Assembly: GCA_020348925.1 (NCBI GenBank)
Contig: CP070758.1
Coordinates: 580,246-588,418, forward strand
Length of the DNA: 8,173 nucleotides
Source: Gemmatimonadota bacterium
GTDB taxonomy: Bacteria > JBHIER01 > G020348925
Direction: 5' to 3'
Shown here: positions 1 through 6,899 of the stretch, in pieces
How the letters are laid out: each line of letters opens with the position of its first letter
Position numbering within the stretch: the stretch's first letter is position 1
The notes under the pieces: model-generated
What the model was told of the DNA's origin: nothing
The model's input: the letters and a program-made list of their open reading frames with translations, nothing else
The model's database searches: none
Translations under genes and position numbers: made by a program

Positions 1-153
1 GCGGATGCCACCGGCTATCAATTCTCTCTGGAGGAGGATGGCTATTGGATGAAGACCGACGACTTTGCCGAAAAACCACTTTTACCGACAGAGCTGGTGG
101 CGAGAATCGAAAAACTCTTGGAAAAAACGAAGGAAGAGGGGGCATCGGAATAG
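1..153 (+). CDS. Response regulator receiver domain, C-terminal end only
   Basis: This is the last 50 codons of a gene that begins before the window; the reading frame starts at base 1 and ends at TAG 151-153. The peptide contains an EKPLLPTELVARIEKLL stretch. This matches the end of a CheY-like receiver domain, where the conserved lysine-proline pair precedes helix 5 and an 'ELVARIEKLL' helix. The acidic phosphorylation site lies outside the window. No output domain follows, so the protein either ends with its receiver or has its receiver at the C-terminus. Only 68 bases separate it from the sensor kinase at 222, so the two may be cotranscribed and work together. The family call rests on a short segment. 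Confidence 0.6.
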   Translation, partial: ADATGYQFSLEEDGYWMKTDDFAEKPLLPTELVARIEKLLEKTKEEGASE

Positions 154-221
154 GCCGGCATCAGCACGATCCAATAGTCCACATGGTGCTCACGACCTTT
201 TAAATATTACGTATCAATACC

Positions 222-1754
222 ATGAGTAACTCCATACCGACCCAATCAACGAAGGAAAAAGAACGCATCCTCGTCGTCGATGACGAACGCGGTATTCGCC
301 AAGGCTGTCGTCGGATTCTCCAGAGCGAAGGGTTCGAGGTCGAGACGGCTGAGAACGGAAACGAGGGCCTGGCCAAAGCGAAAGAATCGCCCTACGACCT
401 CATCCTCATCGATCTCATGATGCCGGGAATGGGAGGCCTGGAATTGCTGCATCACATCCGCGAGCTCGATCCGGAAATCATTGCCCTCGTCATTACAGGA
501 TACGCCACTGTGGAGACGGCAGTCGAAGCCATGAAACAGGGGGCGTACGATTATATACCGAAACCCTTCACCCCGGATCAGCTCATGGCTGTGCTGAACA
601 GAGGGCTTGAAACGAGAAGACTCCGTTTCGAACGTCAGCAGCTCCTCGAAGAGCGAGACAGAAAACTCCTCGAAGTGGCCAATGAAAAATCTCAGACCCG
701 GACAATTGTCGGGTGCATGGCCGATGGTGTGCTCGTTGTCAATAGGGAGGGCCAACTCGTCCTGTGGAACCCTGCCGCCCTGGCACAGCTCAATCTCAAG
801 AACACAACCGAAACAGGCAAACCTCTCTCCCACTATATCCAAAACGATGATCTCCAAAAACTGATCGATTACGCCCTCTCCCCCGAGGGGTCCGGCTATA
901 CAATGATATCCCAGGAGATAGCCATCGGCCATGACGGAAAGAAAGTGCTCATGGCCGATGCGGCGGCAGTGAAAGAGGATATGGGAGAGACGTTGGGGGC
1001 AGTGGCCGTCCTGCGCGACATATCCGAACTCATTGAAATCGATCGGGTGAAGTCACAGTTCGTTTCCATGGTGGCCCATGAACTTCGCACCCCTCTGGCC
1101 GCCATTGAGGGATACATTGATACCTGCCTCGCCTGTGCCGCCGGAGACGACCCCGAGACGCATCGAAAGATGCAGCAGCGGGCCAAGGAGAGGGCTCACT
1201 CCCTTCTTGACCTGGTCAACGACCTTCTCACGGTCTCAAAAATTGAAGCCGGAAAAATCGCCAAGAAAAAGGAACCGTTAGCAGCCCGAGAGCTCATAAC
1301 GAGATCGGTGGAGTTGCTCAAAGAGGAAGCAGCCCGAAAGAAGATCTCAGTGGACGTAAAAATACCCGAGCGCTTCCCTGATATGGTGGGAGACAGGAAT
1401 GACCTCGAGCGGGTTCTCATCAATCTTTTAGCAAACGCCCTGAAATACAATTCGGAGGGCGGGCGTGTCACTGTTACAGTCTCGGCAGACGATGACTTTG
1501 TGGCCACAAGTGTTGAGGATAATGGATTTGGCATTCCCCCGGAGGATGTTCCGAGGATCTTTGACGAGTTCTTTCGGGTAGAGGATGAGAAAAGACGATA
1601 TATAACCGGAACCGGATTGGGACTGTCGATCGTAAAAAAGACGGTAGAATCACATTTCGGCCGGATCGAAGTGAAAAGCGAGCTGGGCAAAGGCAGTACG
1701 TTTACGATCTTTATTCCAAAATGGAGACCGGACGACAGTACTAAAAGAGGCTGA
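222..1754 (+). CDS. Soluble sensor histidine kinase with N-terminal receiver domain (REC-PAS-HisKA-HATPase)
   Basis: The 510-residue protein has four parts. An N-terminal receiver (about 14-127) has acidic residues D20/D21, phosphoacceptor D64 in a DLMMPGMGG context, T92 and K114. A charged helical linker (about 128-158) follows. A PAS-like domain (about 160-270) begins near GCMADGVLVVNREG. The kinase core has phospho-histidine H286 in AHELRTPL, an N box near 397-410 (NLLANALKYN), a G1 box at D433-G437 (DNGFG) and a G2 box at G463-G467 (GTGLG). No membrane segment or signal peptide is visible, so it should be cytoplasmic and sense an internal cue or accept phosphate through its receiver. All catalytic residues are intact. 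The ATG at 222 lacks a clear Shine-Dalgarno sequence, but the receiver begins 14 residues later, so the start cannot be far off. The gene lies between a response regulator fragment and the Nfn fusion. That it controls these genes is inference, and the ligand is unknown. Confidence 0.93.
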   Translation: MSNSIPTQSTKEKERILVVDDERGIRQGCRRILQSEGFEVETAENGNEGLAKAKESPYDLILIDLMMPGMGGLELLHHIRELDPEIIALVITGYATVETAVEAMKQGAYDYIPKPFTPDQLMAVLNRGLETRRLRFERQQLLEERDRKLLEVANEKSQTRTIVGCMADGVLVVNREGQLVLWNPAALAQLNLKNTTETGKPLSHYIQNDDLQKLIDYALSPEGSGYTMISQEIAIGHDGKKVLMADAAAVKEDMGETLGAVAVLRDISELIEIDRVKSQFVSMVAHELRTPLAAIEGYIDTCLACAAGDDPETHRKMQQRAKERAHSLLDLVNDLLTVSKIEAGKIAKKKEPLAARELITRSVELLKEEAARKKISVDVKIPERFPDMVGDRNDLERVLINLLANALKYNSEGGRVTVTVSADDDFVATSVEDNGFGIPPEDVPRIFDEFFRVEDEKRRYITGTGLGLSIVKKTVESHFGRIEVKSELGKGSTFTIFIPKWRPDDSTKRG

Positions 1755-1835
1755 GGAGAAGGCTGAGATTCCGACAGGACGATGACGACAAAAAACATCT
1801 GATCATAGATCTTTGTCCGTAAGACATGTTATAAC

Positions 1836-1840
1836 AGGAG
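1836..1840 (+). promoter_or_regulatory. Ribosome binding site of the Nfn fusion gene
   Basis: AGGAG stands 10 bases before ATG 1851. It decides the start, because the encoded protein has about 37 residues ahead of the conserved NfnA fold that could otherwise be taken for a wrongly extended start. Confidence 0.75.
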
Positions 1841-1850
1841 AAATTTTTCC

Positions 1851-4208
1851 ATGAGTAGGAGTGACGCTCGTACAAAGAATAAAGACGCTGGCAACAAAGA
1901 TACGGAACACAAGCATGATGAGACGGTCGGTTGCGGCCTCGAGCGGGTGCGGCCCATTGGCAGTGAGAGCCGAATCGTGGCGGACAGGGTCATCGCCAAG
2001 GATATAAAGCTCTTTGAGATCGACGCTCCGTTGACGGCGAAAAAGGTGAGACCCGGTCAGTTCGTGGTGCTCAGGGCCGACGATTACAGCGAACGGATCC
2101 CCCTCACCGTCGCCGACAAGGATGAGGGAAAGGGCACCATTACGGTCATCTTTCAGGAGATCGGAGCATCCACACTGAAATTGGGAGAGCTCAAGGAGGG
2201 TGACTGGATCCTGGATCTGGTCGGTCCTTTGGGAGAACCGACTGAGATCGACAACGTTGGGACGGTGGTCTGTGTCGGCGGCGGCGTTGGCGTGGCACCG
2301 CTCCATCCCATCACGAAGGGGATGAAGGAAGCCGGCAATACCATCATCTCCATCATCGGTGCCCGAAGCAAGGATCATCTCATTCTCGAAGAGGAGATGA
2401 GGGACCTCTCGGATGAAATGTACATCACGACTGACGACGGATCTTACGGTCATCACGGTTTCGTCACCGATGAGCTGAAGCGATTGATCGACGAGGGGAG
2501 GCATATCGACGAGGTGGTCGCCATCGGTCCGGTCGTCATGATGCGGGCCGTGGCAGAGGTGACCCGGCCTCACACCATCAAGACCATCGTCAGTCTGAAT
2601 TCCATCATGGTCGACGGAACAGGCATGTGTGGGGCCTGCCGGGTGACGGTCGGCGGGGAGACCAAGTTCGTCTGTGTCGACGGTCCGGAGTTCGACGGGC
2701 ACCAGGTGGACTTTGACGAGCTGATCGTGCGGCAGGAGATGTACTCCAGGGAGGAGCACCGGGCCCTCTGGCATTACGAGTGCGAAACGTGCGCCGAACC
2801 TGCAGAGAAAAAGAAGGTAAAAGCAGACCGGATATCCATGCCGCAGCAGGATCCCCGGGCGCGTGTTCACAATTTCGATGAGGTGGCTCTGGGATACACG
2901 CGGGAGATGGCCATGGAGGAGGCTTCCCGCTGTTTGAACTGCAAGAAATCCCCCTGCATTGCCGGCTGTCCGGTGAGCATCGACATCCCGGCCTTCATCG
3001 AGAGAATACAGAAGGGCGACTTCATGGGGGCCATCCATAAGATTAAAGAGATGAACAGCCTCCCCGCAGTGTGTGGCCGCGTCTGTCCCCAGGAGGAACA
3101 GTGCGAGCTCGCCTGTGTTCTGAACAAGAAAGGCAGGCCGATCGCCATCGGCCGTCTGGAACGGTTTGTGGCGGACTATGAGTTCGAGCAGGGGGATATA
3201 CGCGTGCCGAAAGTCCCACCCTCGACAGGCAAACAGGTGGCTGTTGTCGGGGCCGGTCCCGCCGGATTGACCGTCGCCGGGGACCTGGCCAAGCTCGGCC
3301 ACAAGGTGACCGTCTTCGAAGCGCTGCACAAGCCGGGGGGTGTTCTTGTTTACGGCATCCCGGAGTTTCGCCTGCCCAAGCGCATTGTCCAGCGCGAAGC
3401 CGATTACATCCGGAGATTGGGCGTCGACATGAAACCCAGCTTTGTCGTGGGCAAGCTGCAGTCCGTTGACGAATTGCTCTCCAACGGCTACGATGCGGTC
3501 TTTATCGGCACAGGGGCTGGGCTGCCTTATTTTATGAACATCCCCGGTGAGAACCTCAACGGTGTTTATTCGGCCAACGAATTCCTCACTCGGAACAACC
3601 TCATGAAATCATACCTCTTCCCCGAGTACGATACTCCCATACGTATCGGGCGCAACGTGGCCGTTGTCGGGGGGGGGAACGTGGCCATGGACGCGGCCAG
3701 GGTGGCTATCAGGCTGGGTGCGGACAAGGTCTATTGTGTCTATCGAAGAGCGCGGGAGCAGATGCCGGCCCGGAACGAGGAGATTGAGAACGCCCTTGAT
3801 GAGGGCATCATCTTTAATCTTCTGACAAATCCTTTAGAAATTATTGGTGATGAAAAGGGCTGGGTCAAGGGCATGGAATGCATCAAGATGGAATTGGGAG
3901 AGCCGGACGCATCGGGGAGACGGAGGCCGGTGCCAATCAAGGGCTCCGAACATATTCTGGATGTCAATATTATCATCATGGCCATCGGTCAGGGCCCGAA
4001 CCCCTTGGTCACGACCACGACGCCGGGTATGGAGCTCAATAAGTGGGGTAACATCGTCGCCGATGCTGAAACGGGCAAGACAACCAAGGAAGGTGTCTTT
4101 GCCGGTGGGGACATTGTTACCGGTGCTGCCACCGTCATCCTGGCCATGGGAGCGGGCAAGAAGGCGGCCGAAGCTATCGACCAGTACCTGAAGGATGGGA
4201 AGTGGTAA
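1851..4208 (+). CDS. nfnAB: Fused NADH-dependent reduced-ferredoxin:NADP+ oxidoreductase (NfnA-NfnB in one chain)
   Basis: The 785-residue protein joins two normally separate subunits. Residues 1-37 are a hydrophilic lysine/aspartate-rich extension. Residues about 38-310 are NfnA/SudB-like: an FAD-binding R82-x-PLT motif, a nucleotide-binding G143-GGVGVAP loop, and a [2Fe-2S] site with D255, C260, C263 and C275, where Asp takes the place of the first Cys of the related PyrK motif. A short linker follows. From about 330 the chain is NfnB/GltD-like: Cys361, 364, 369, 373, 408, 412, 418 and 422 with E419 for two [4Fe-4S] clusters, an FAD-binding GAGPAGL at 467-473, an NADP-type GGGNVAMDAAR from 607, and the C-terminal GGDIVTGAATV FAD motif. 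In characterised Nfn enzymes, flavin-based bifurcation couples ferredoxin, NADH and NADPH interconversion in the cytoplasm. NfnA homologues are also annotated as sulfide dehydrogenase or FNR-like, and NfnB as glutamate synthase small chain. The Asp ligand and the fusion favour Nfn. A nine-G run at 3669-3677 encodes three glycines and does not break the frame. Confidence 0.92.
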   Translation: MSRSDARTKNKDAGNKDTEHKHDETVGCGLERVRPIGSESRIVADRVIAKDIKLFEIDAPLTAKKVRPGQFVVLRADDYSERIPLTVADKDEGKGTITVIFQEIGASTLKLGELKEGDWILDLVGPLGEPTEIDNVGTVVCVGGGVGVAPLHPITKGMKEAGNTIISIIGARSKDHLILEEEMRDLSDEMYITTDDGSYGHHGFVTDELKRLIDEGRHIDEVVAIGPVVMMRAVAEVTRPHTIKTIVSLNSIMVDGTGMCGACRVTVGGETKFVCVDGPEFDGHQVDFDELIVRQEMYSREEHRALWHYECETCAEPAEKKKVKADRISMPQQDPRARVHNFDEVALGYTREMAMEEASRCLNCKKSPCIAGCPVSIDIPAFIERIQKGDFMGAIHKIKEMNSLPAVCGRVCPQEEQCELACVLNKKGRPIAIGRLERFVADYEFEQGDIRVPKVPPSTGKQVAVVGAGPAGLTVAGDLAKLGHKVTVFEALHKPGGVLVYGIPEFRLPKRIVQREADYIRRLGVDMKPSFVVGKLQSVDELLSNGYDAVFIGTGAGLPYFMNIPGENLNGVYSANEFLTRNNLMKSYLFPEYDTPIRIGRNVAVVGGGNVAMDAARVAIRLGADKVYCVYRRAREQMPARNEEIENALDEGIIFNLLTNPLEIIGDEKGWVKGMECIKMELGEPDASGRRRPVPIKGSEHILDVNIIIMAIGQGPNPLVTTTTPGMELNKWGNIVADAETGKTTKEGVFAGGDIVTGAATVILAMGAGKKAAEAIDQYLKDGKW

Positions 4209-4269
4209 GGATCGGTGCAAATATGGACATATTAAGCGATAATGATCCAAGGAAAATACAATAAAAGAT

Positions 4270-4360
4270 TCCCTTCATAAGGAAGAAAAAATCCCCTATT
4301 CGTAAAGGGAGATTGAAAATCGAAAGAATCCCCTCTGACTCCCCTTTGAGAAAGTGGAGA
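4270..4360. repeat. Cluster of three small palindromic units (REP-like)
   Basis: Three short hairpin-forming units lie in a row. The first, near 4270-4284, has a CCTT/AAGG stem. The second, 4291-4313, has a tip of TTCGTAA and eight of ten base pairs. The third, 4339-4359, pairs CTCCCCTTT with AAAGTGGAG around a GAG loop (eight of nine pairs). The second unit with its flank (4289-4321) matches 5207-5239 at 24 of 33 positions, so this is a dispersed family rather than a chance palindrome. A CCCCTTT...AAAGGGG-type core is, from memory, common between genes in Desulfobacterota. The lack of a T tract argues against a standard terminator. Confidence 0.6.
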
Positions 4361-4373
4361 AAACAAAAAAAAC

Positions 4374-4380
4374 AGGTGAG
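4374..4380 (+). promoter_or_regulatory. Ribosome binding site of the first DRTGG-type gene
   Basis: AGGTGAG lies five bases before ATG 4386 and supports that start. It follows directly after an A-rich run that ends the repeat cluster. Confidence 0.6.
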
Positions 4381-4385
4381 GCGAA

Positions 4386-4748
4386 ATGATACTCCAAGAA
4401 ATAATGACCATCCTCAGCGCGGAGGTTCTGGCGTGCAAGAATTCCCTCGACATCGAAGTCAACGCCGTCAAAGCATCGGATCTCATGAGCGATGTCTTGA
4501 CCATGAGCGACTCCGGTGTCCTGCTCCTGACCGGATTGACCAACGTCCAAGCTGTCCGGACGGCTGAGATCGCGGAACTCTCAGCCATTGTCTTTGTTCG
4601 GGGCAAGAGACCGGAACAGGATACCATCGAACTCGCTGAGCAGAAAAATATACCGCTCTTGGCCACTCAATTGCCACTCTATGAATCGTGCGGCCTCCTC
4701 TTTCAGAAAGGACTCATGGGCACGTCTCAGCCGGTGAAGGATTCGTGA
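4386..4748 (+). CDS. DRTGG-type domain protein, first copy
   Basis: The 120-residue protein appears to be a single DRTGG-like domain (the domain type also found in some phosphotransacetylases). Visible family features are V-x-ASDLMSDVL at about residues 28-38, a central LLLTGLTNVQAVRTAE strand-turn-helix, and a later segment with IVFVRGKRP followed by AEQKNIPLLAT and a YE pair. The literal DRTGG pentapeptide is absent. No catalytic motif, membrane span or signal peptide is seen. The domain is thought to bind ligands or regulate, but its function in stand-alone proteins is not established. It starts the five-gene module, and its stop codon lies three bases before the next ATG, which suggests translational coupling. 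It resembles the second DRTGG-type gene at 6555 in length and layout. The family assignment is from recalled patterns, not a profile search. Confidence 0.75.
   Translation: MILQEIMTILSAEVLACKNSLDIEVNAVKASDLMSDVLTMSDSGVLLLTGLTNVQAVRTAEIAELSAIVFVRGKRPEQDTIELAEQKNIPLLATQLPLYESCGLLFQKGLMGTSQPVKDS
4736..4741 (+). promoter_or_regulatory. Ribosome binding site of the RsbW-like gene, inside the preceding gene
   Basis: GAAGGA lies 10 bases before ATG 4752 and within the last codons of the upstream DRTGG-type gene, consistent with coupled translation. Confidence 0.6.
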
Positions 4749-4751
4749 ACC

Positions 4752-5192
4752 ATGCCCGATAACAATGTTTTTGAGCAAAGCTTCCCGGTCAAGGGTGGTG
4801 ACTTCGCCAATGCCGGCGAGGCATCGTGTCAGGTCAAGGAGATCCTCAAAGAGATCGGCGTCGGTGCGGACATCATTCGACGTGTGGCCATCGCCGCTTA
4901 CGAGGCCGAAATGAATGTGGTCATGTACGCCAGGGAAGGCGAAGTAAGAGTGAGCATTTCTCCGGAGATGGTCAATCTCATTATTGAGGATGAAGGTCAA
5001 GGCATAGAAAACATCGATTTGGCCATGCAGGAGGGGTATTCCACCGCCACGGAGGAGATGCGGGAGATGGGCTTCGGAGCAGGGATGGGATTGCCCAACA
5101 TGAAAAAAAACTCCGACGAATTCAAAGTCACATCAGAGGTTGGAAAAGGGACGAAAATAGACATTCGAATTAGAATGGAGAAGGAAACATGA
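4752..5192 (+). CDS. RsbW/SpoIIAB-like ATPase (anti-sigma-factor-type serine kinase fold)
   Basis: The 146-residue protein is a lone GHKL ATPase domain. The N box is at about 48-60, with E51 and N55 in the EAEMN context and Y59 where many relatives have His. The G1 box is D80-G84 (DEGQG). The G2 lid is G107-G113 (GFGAGMG), followed by LPNMKK. No dimerisation or phospho-histidine domain is present, so it is not a two-component kinase. Characterised relatives bind a sigma factor and phosphorylate an STAS-domain antagonist. Neither an STAS protein nor a sigma factor is in the window, so its partner is unknown. Its place directly before the hydrogenase-like gene, in one operon, suggests it acts with that protein (inference). 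The ATP-binding residues look intact. The start is fixed by the GAAGGA site. Confidence 0.85.
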   Translation: MPDNNVFEQSFPVKGGDFANAGEASCQVKEILKEIGVGADIIRRVAIAAYEAEMNVVMYAREGEVRVSISPEMVNLIIEDEGQGIENIDLAMQEGYSTATEEMREMGFGAGMGLPNMKKNSDEFKVTSEVGKGTKIDIRIRMEKET

Positions 5193-5206
5193 GACCTGGG
5201 CGATAG

Positions 5207-5239
5207 AAGTCCACCTTTCGCAAAGTGAGACTTAAAATA
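5207..5239. repeat. Palindromic repeat between the ATPase and hydrogenase-like genes
   Basis: The arms 5207-5218 (AAGTCCACCTTT) and 5222-5233 (AAAGTGAGACTT) form an imperfect stem with nine of twelve pairs around a CGC loop. Together with its flank it matches 4289-4321 at 24 of 33 positions. It fills most of the 63-base gap inside the operon and could lower read-through or shape mRNA ends. No T tract follows, so termination is not indicated. Confidence 0.6.
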
Positions 5240-5255
5240 TAGGATCTCAAATAAC

Positions 5256-6548
5256 ATGCCTGAACAACTCCACTCAATAAAAATAGACGAGGGCAGATGC
5301 GTCGGTTGCATCACCTGCATGAAAGCTTGCCCGACGAAAGCCATCCGGGTGCGGAACAGAAAAGCCGTCATTATTGGGGAACGGTGCATCGATTGCGGCG
5401 AGTGTTTCCGGGTGTGCCCGCACCGGGCTGTGACACCTCTAACGACATCCGCCTCAGATCTGGAAGCGTTTAAAATGACCATCGCCCTCCCCTCGCCGGT
5501 ATTGTACAGCCAGTTCGGACGAAATGCAATGCCGAACGAAATATTGTTGGCCTTGAAAACGATCGGGTTCAGTTACGTTTTTGACGAGGCCTGGCTGTGC
5601 GAAATGGTGACGACCGCTATAGAGGAATATCTTGAAACCCAGGACGGTCCGCGGCCCCTCATCTCATCGACCTGTCCGGCCGTGGTTCGGCTCATCGCCA
5701 TGAGGTATCCGAATCTTTTGCCCCTCATCATTCCCATCGACGCCCCCAGAGAGGTAGCGGCCAAGAGATACAGGACGATGAAGGGCAACAAGCACGGCCT
5801 TTCACCGAAGGAAATCGGCGTCATCCACATCACCCCCTGTCCGGCGAAGATGATCTCCATCAACCGTCCCCTCGGCACCGACAAATCCCATTTGGACGGG
5901 GCCATCTCCATCCGGGACATCTACGGACCCATCCTCACAGTCCTAAAGGACTTGGATGAGGACATGATTATCCAGCAATCGAGCGGTGTGGGCATCGGCT
6001 GGGCCATGACCGGGGGCGAGATCAGAGGGCTGAATATGGATACCTGTCTGGCCGTGTCCGGTGTCCAGGACGTTATGACCATACTGGACGATGTCGAGGC
6101 GGGTAAGCTCAAGGGCATAGACTATCTCGAATGTTTAATCTGTCCGGACGGCTGTATCGGAGGTCCCTTGACTGTCGAAAACAGACATCTGGCCAAGAAC
6201 AGGGTTGAAACCCTGGTCAAAATGTTCGGCGAGAAAACGAGGGTCAGCCGGGAGCTGGTCAAACGACAGTATAAGGCGGGGTTCTTCTCTTTGAAACAAC
6301 AATTGGAAGCTTCGCCGTTACCGCCTCTGGATCCAGATCAAACCAAAGCCATTGAAAAGGCACGCGAGCGAAAGGAGATCGTTCAAAAACTCCCTGGAAC
6401 GGACTGCGGCGCATGCGGAGCTCCGGACTGTCGCACGTTGGCCGAAGATGTTGTGTTGGGACACGCGCTCCTTTCAGACTGTCCCTTCATGGAGTCAAAA
6501 AACGATGTTCTCAAATCCAGTGGATGTCATCCGAAAACACGGAAGTGA
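5256..6548 (+). CDS. [FeFe]-hydrogenase-like iron-sulfur protein, probable sensory type
   Basis: The 430-residue protein has three parts. First, two [4Fe-4S] ferredoxin motifs: C15, C18, C21, C25 and C44, C47, C50, C54. Second, a hydrogenase large-subunit domain (about 75-350) with the three H-cluster loops: L1 C140 (STCPA), L2 C195 (TPCPAK) and L3 C296 and C300 (CPDGC). Third, a C-terminal Fe-S domain with C384, C387, C392 and C409. All four expected H-cluster cysteines are present. T139 replaces the proton-relay cysteine next to the L1 ligand, S201 replaces the Glu of the usual CxxKxxE, and the L2-L3 interval is shorter than in catalytic enzymes. This pattern and domain order resemble sensory (group C/HydS-like or group D) proteins, but no PAS or phosphatase domain follows. 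It probably senses H2 or redox state in the cytoplasm (inference); slow catalysis is possible. Maturation would need HydEFG, not seen here. AGGA at 5241-5244 supports ATG 5256. Confidence 0.88.
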   Translation: MPEQLHSIKIDEGRCVGCITCMKACPTKAIRVRNRKAVIIGERCIDCGECFRVCPHRAVTPLTTSASDLEAFKMTIALPSPVLYSQFGRNAMPNEILLALKTIGFSYVFDEAWLCEMVTTAIEEYLETQDGPRPLISSTCPAVVRLIAMRYPNLLPLIIPIDAPREVAAKRYRTMKGNKHGLSPKEIGVIHITPCPAKMISINRPLGTDKSHLDGAISIRDIYGPILTVLKDLDEDMIIQQSSGVGIGWAMTGGEIRGLNMDTCLAVSGVQDVMTILDDVEAGKLKGIDYLECLICPDGCIGGPLTVENRHLAKNRVETLVKMFGEKTRVSRELVKRQYKAGFFSLKQQLEASPLPPLDPDQTKAIEKARERKEIVQKLPGTDCGACGAPDCRTLAEDVVLGHALLSDCPFMESKNDVLKSSGCHPKTRK

Positions 6549-6554
6549 GGAAAC

Positions 6555-6899
6555 ATGCAACTCAAAGAGATTTTTGAAAAGCTCGATCTCGAGGTCAAAG
6601 CCGGCCAAGACGGCCTTGATCACTTCGTGACCGGTGGGTATGTGAGTGACCTTTTGAGTGACGTTATCGCCAACAGTCGCAAATGTGACCTCTGGATCAC
6701 GCTCCAGATTCATCAAAACATAGTGGCCGTGGCGACGTTGAAGGAGCTGGCCGGAATTATTCTCATCAACGGCAAGGAGCCGGCCGACGCAACGATATCA
6801 AAGGCCGAAGCGGAGGGGGTCCCCATCCTTGTCAGTCCGCTGACCGCCTATGAGATCGTCTCTCAGCTTCACGATTTGGGCATATCCGGAAAACGGTAA
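6555..6899 (+). CDS. DRTGG-type domain protein, second copy
   Basis: The 114-residue protein is another single DRTGG-like domain. It has VTGGYVSDLLSDVIA at about residues 25-39, a DLWITLQIHQNIVAVA strand-helix, IILINGKEP, then AEAEGVPILVS and a final AYEI helix. These elements follow the same order and spacing as in the copy at 4386, but identity is low, so the two are diverged paralogs rather than a recent duplication. No catalytic residues are evident. A GAGGA stretch at 6547-6551 overlaps the hydrogenase-like stop codon and sits close to ATG 6555, and the TAA stop overlaps the next ATG by one base. Both junctions suggest tightly coupled translation. A stable complex of the two DRTGG proteins is possible but only inferred. 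Confidence 0.75.
   Translation: MQLKEIFEKLDLEVKAGQDGLDHFVTGGYVSDLLSDVIANSRKCDLWITLQIHQNIVAVATLKELAGIILINGKEPADATISKAEAEGVPILVSPLTAYEIVSQLHDLGISGKR

Larger units (their letters stand above)
4209..4385. other. Intergenic gap between the Nfn fusion and the DRTGG gene
   Basis: This 177-base, AT-richer gap separates the Nfn gene from the five-gene module. It starts with a GGATC/GATCC pair around an AT-rich stretch (about 4208-4250). Three small palindromic units follow, annotated separately. I see no convincing -35/-10 pair and no hairpin with a T tract, so whether the module has its own promoter here is open. Confidence 0.5.

Noticed and set aside
1803-3329. A 508-codon open frame on the minus strand opposite the NfnA half
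   Set aside because: It is antisense to a gene with clear cofactor motifs, has no recognisable domain, and such mirror frames are expected from the codon bias of the sense gene.
3669-3677. A run of nine G as a frameshift site
   Set aside because: It encodes three glycines of the GGGN nucleotide-binding motif and the frame continues intact on both sides.
4270-4360. The palindromic cluster as a CRISPR array or rho-independent terminator
   Set aside because: The units are not identical direct repeats with regular spacers, and no T tract follows any stem on the + strand.
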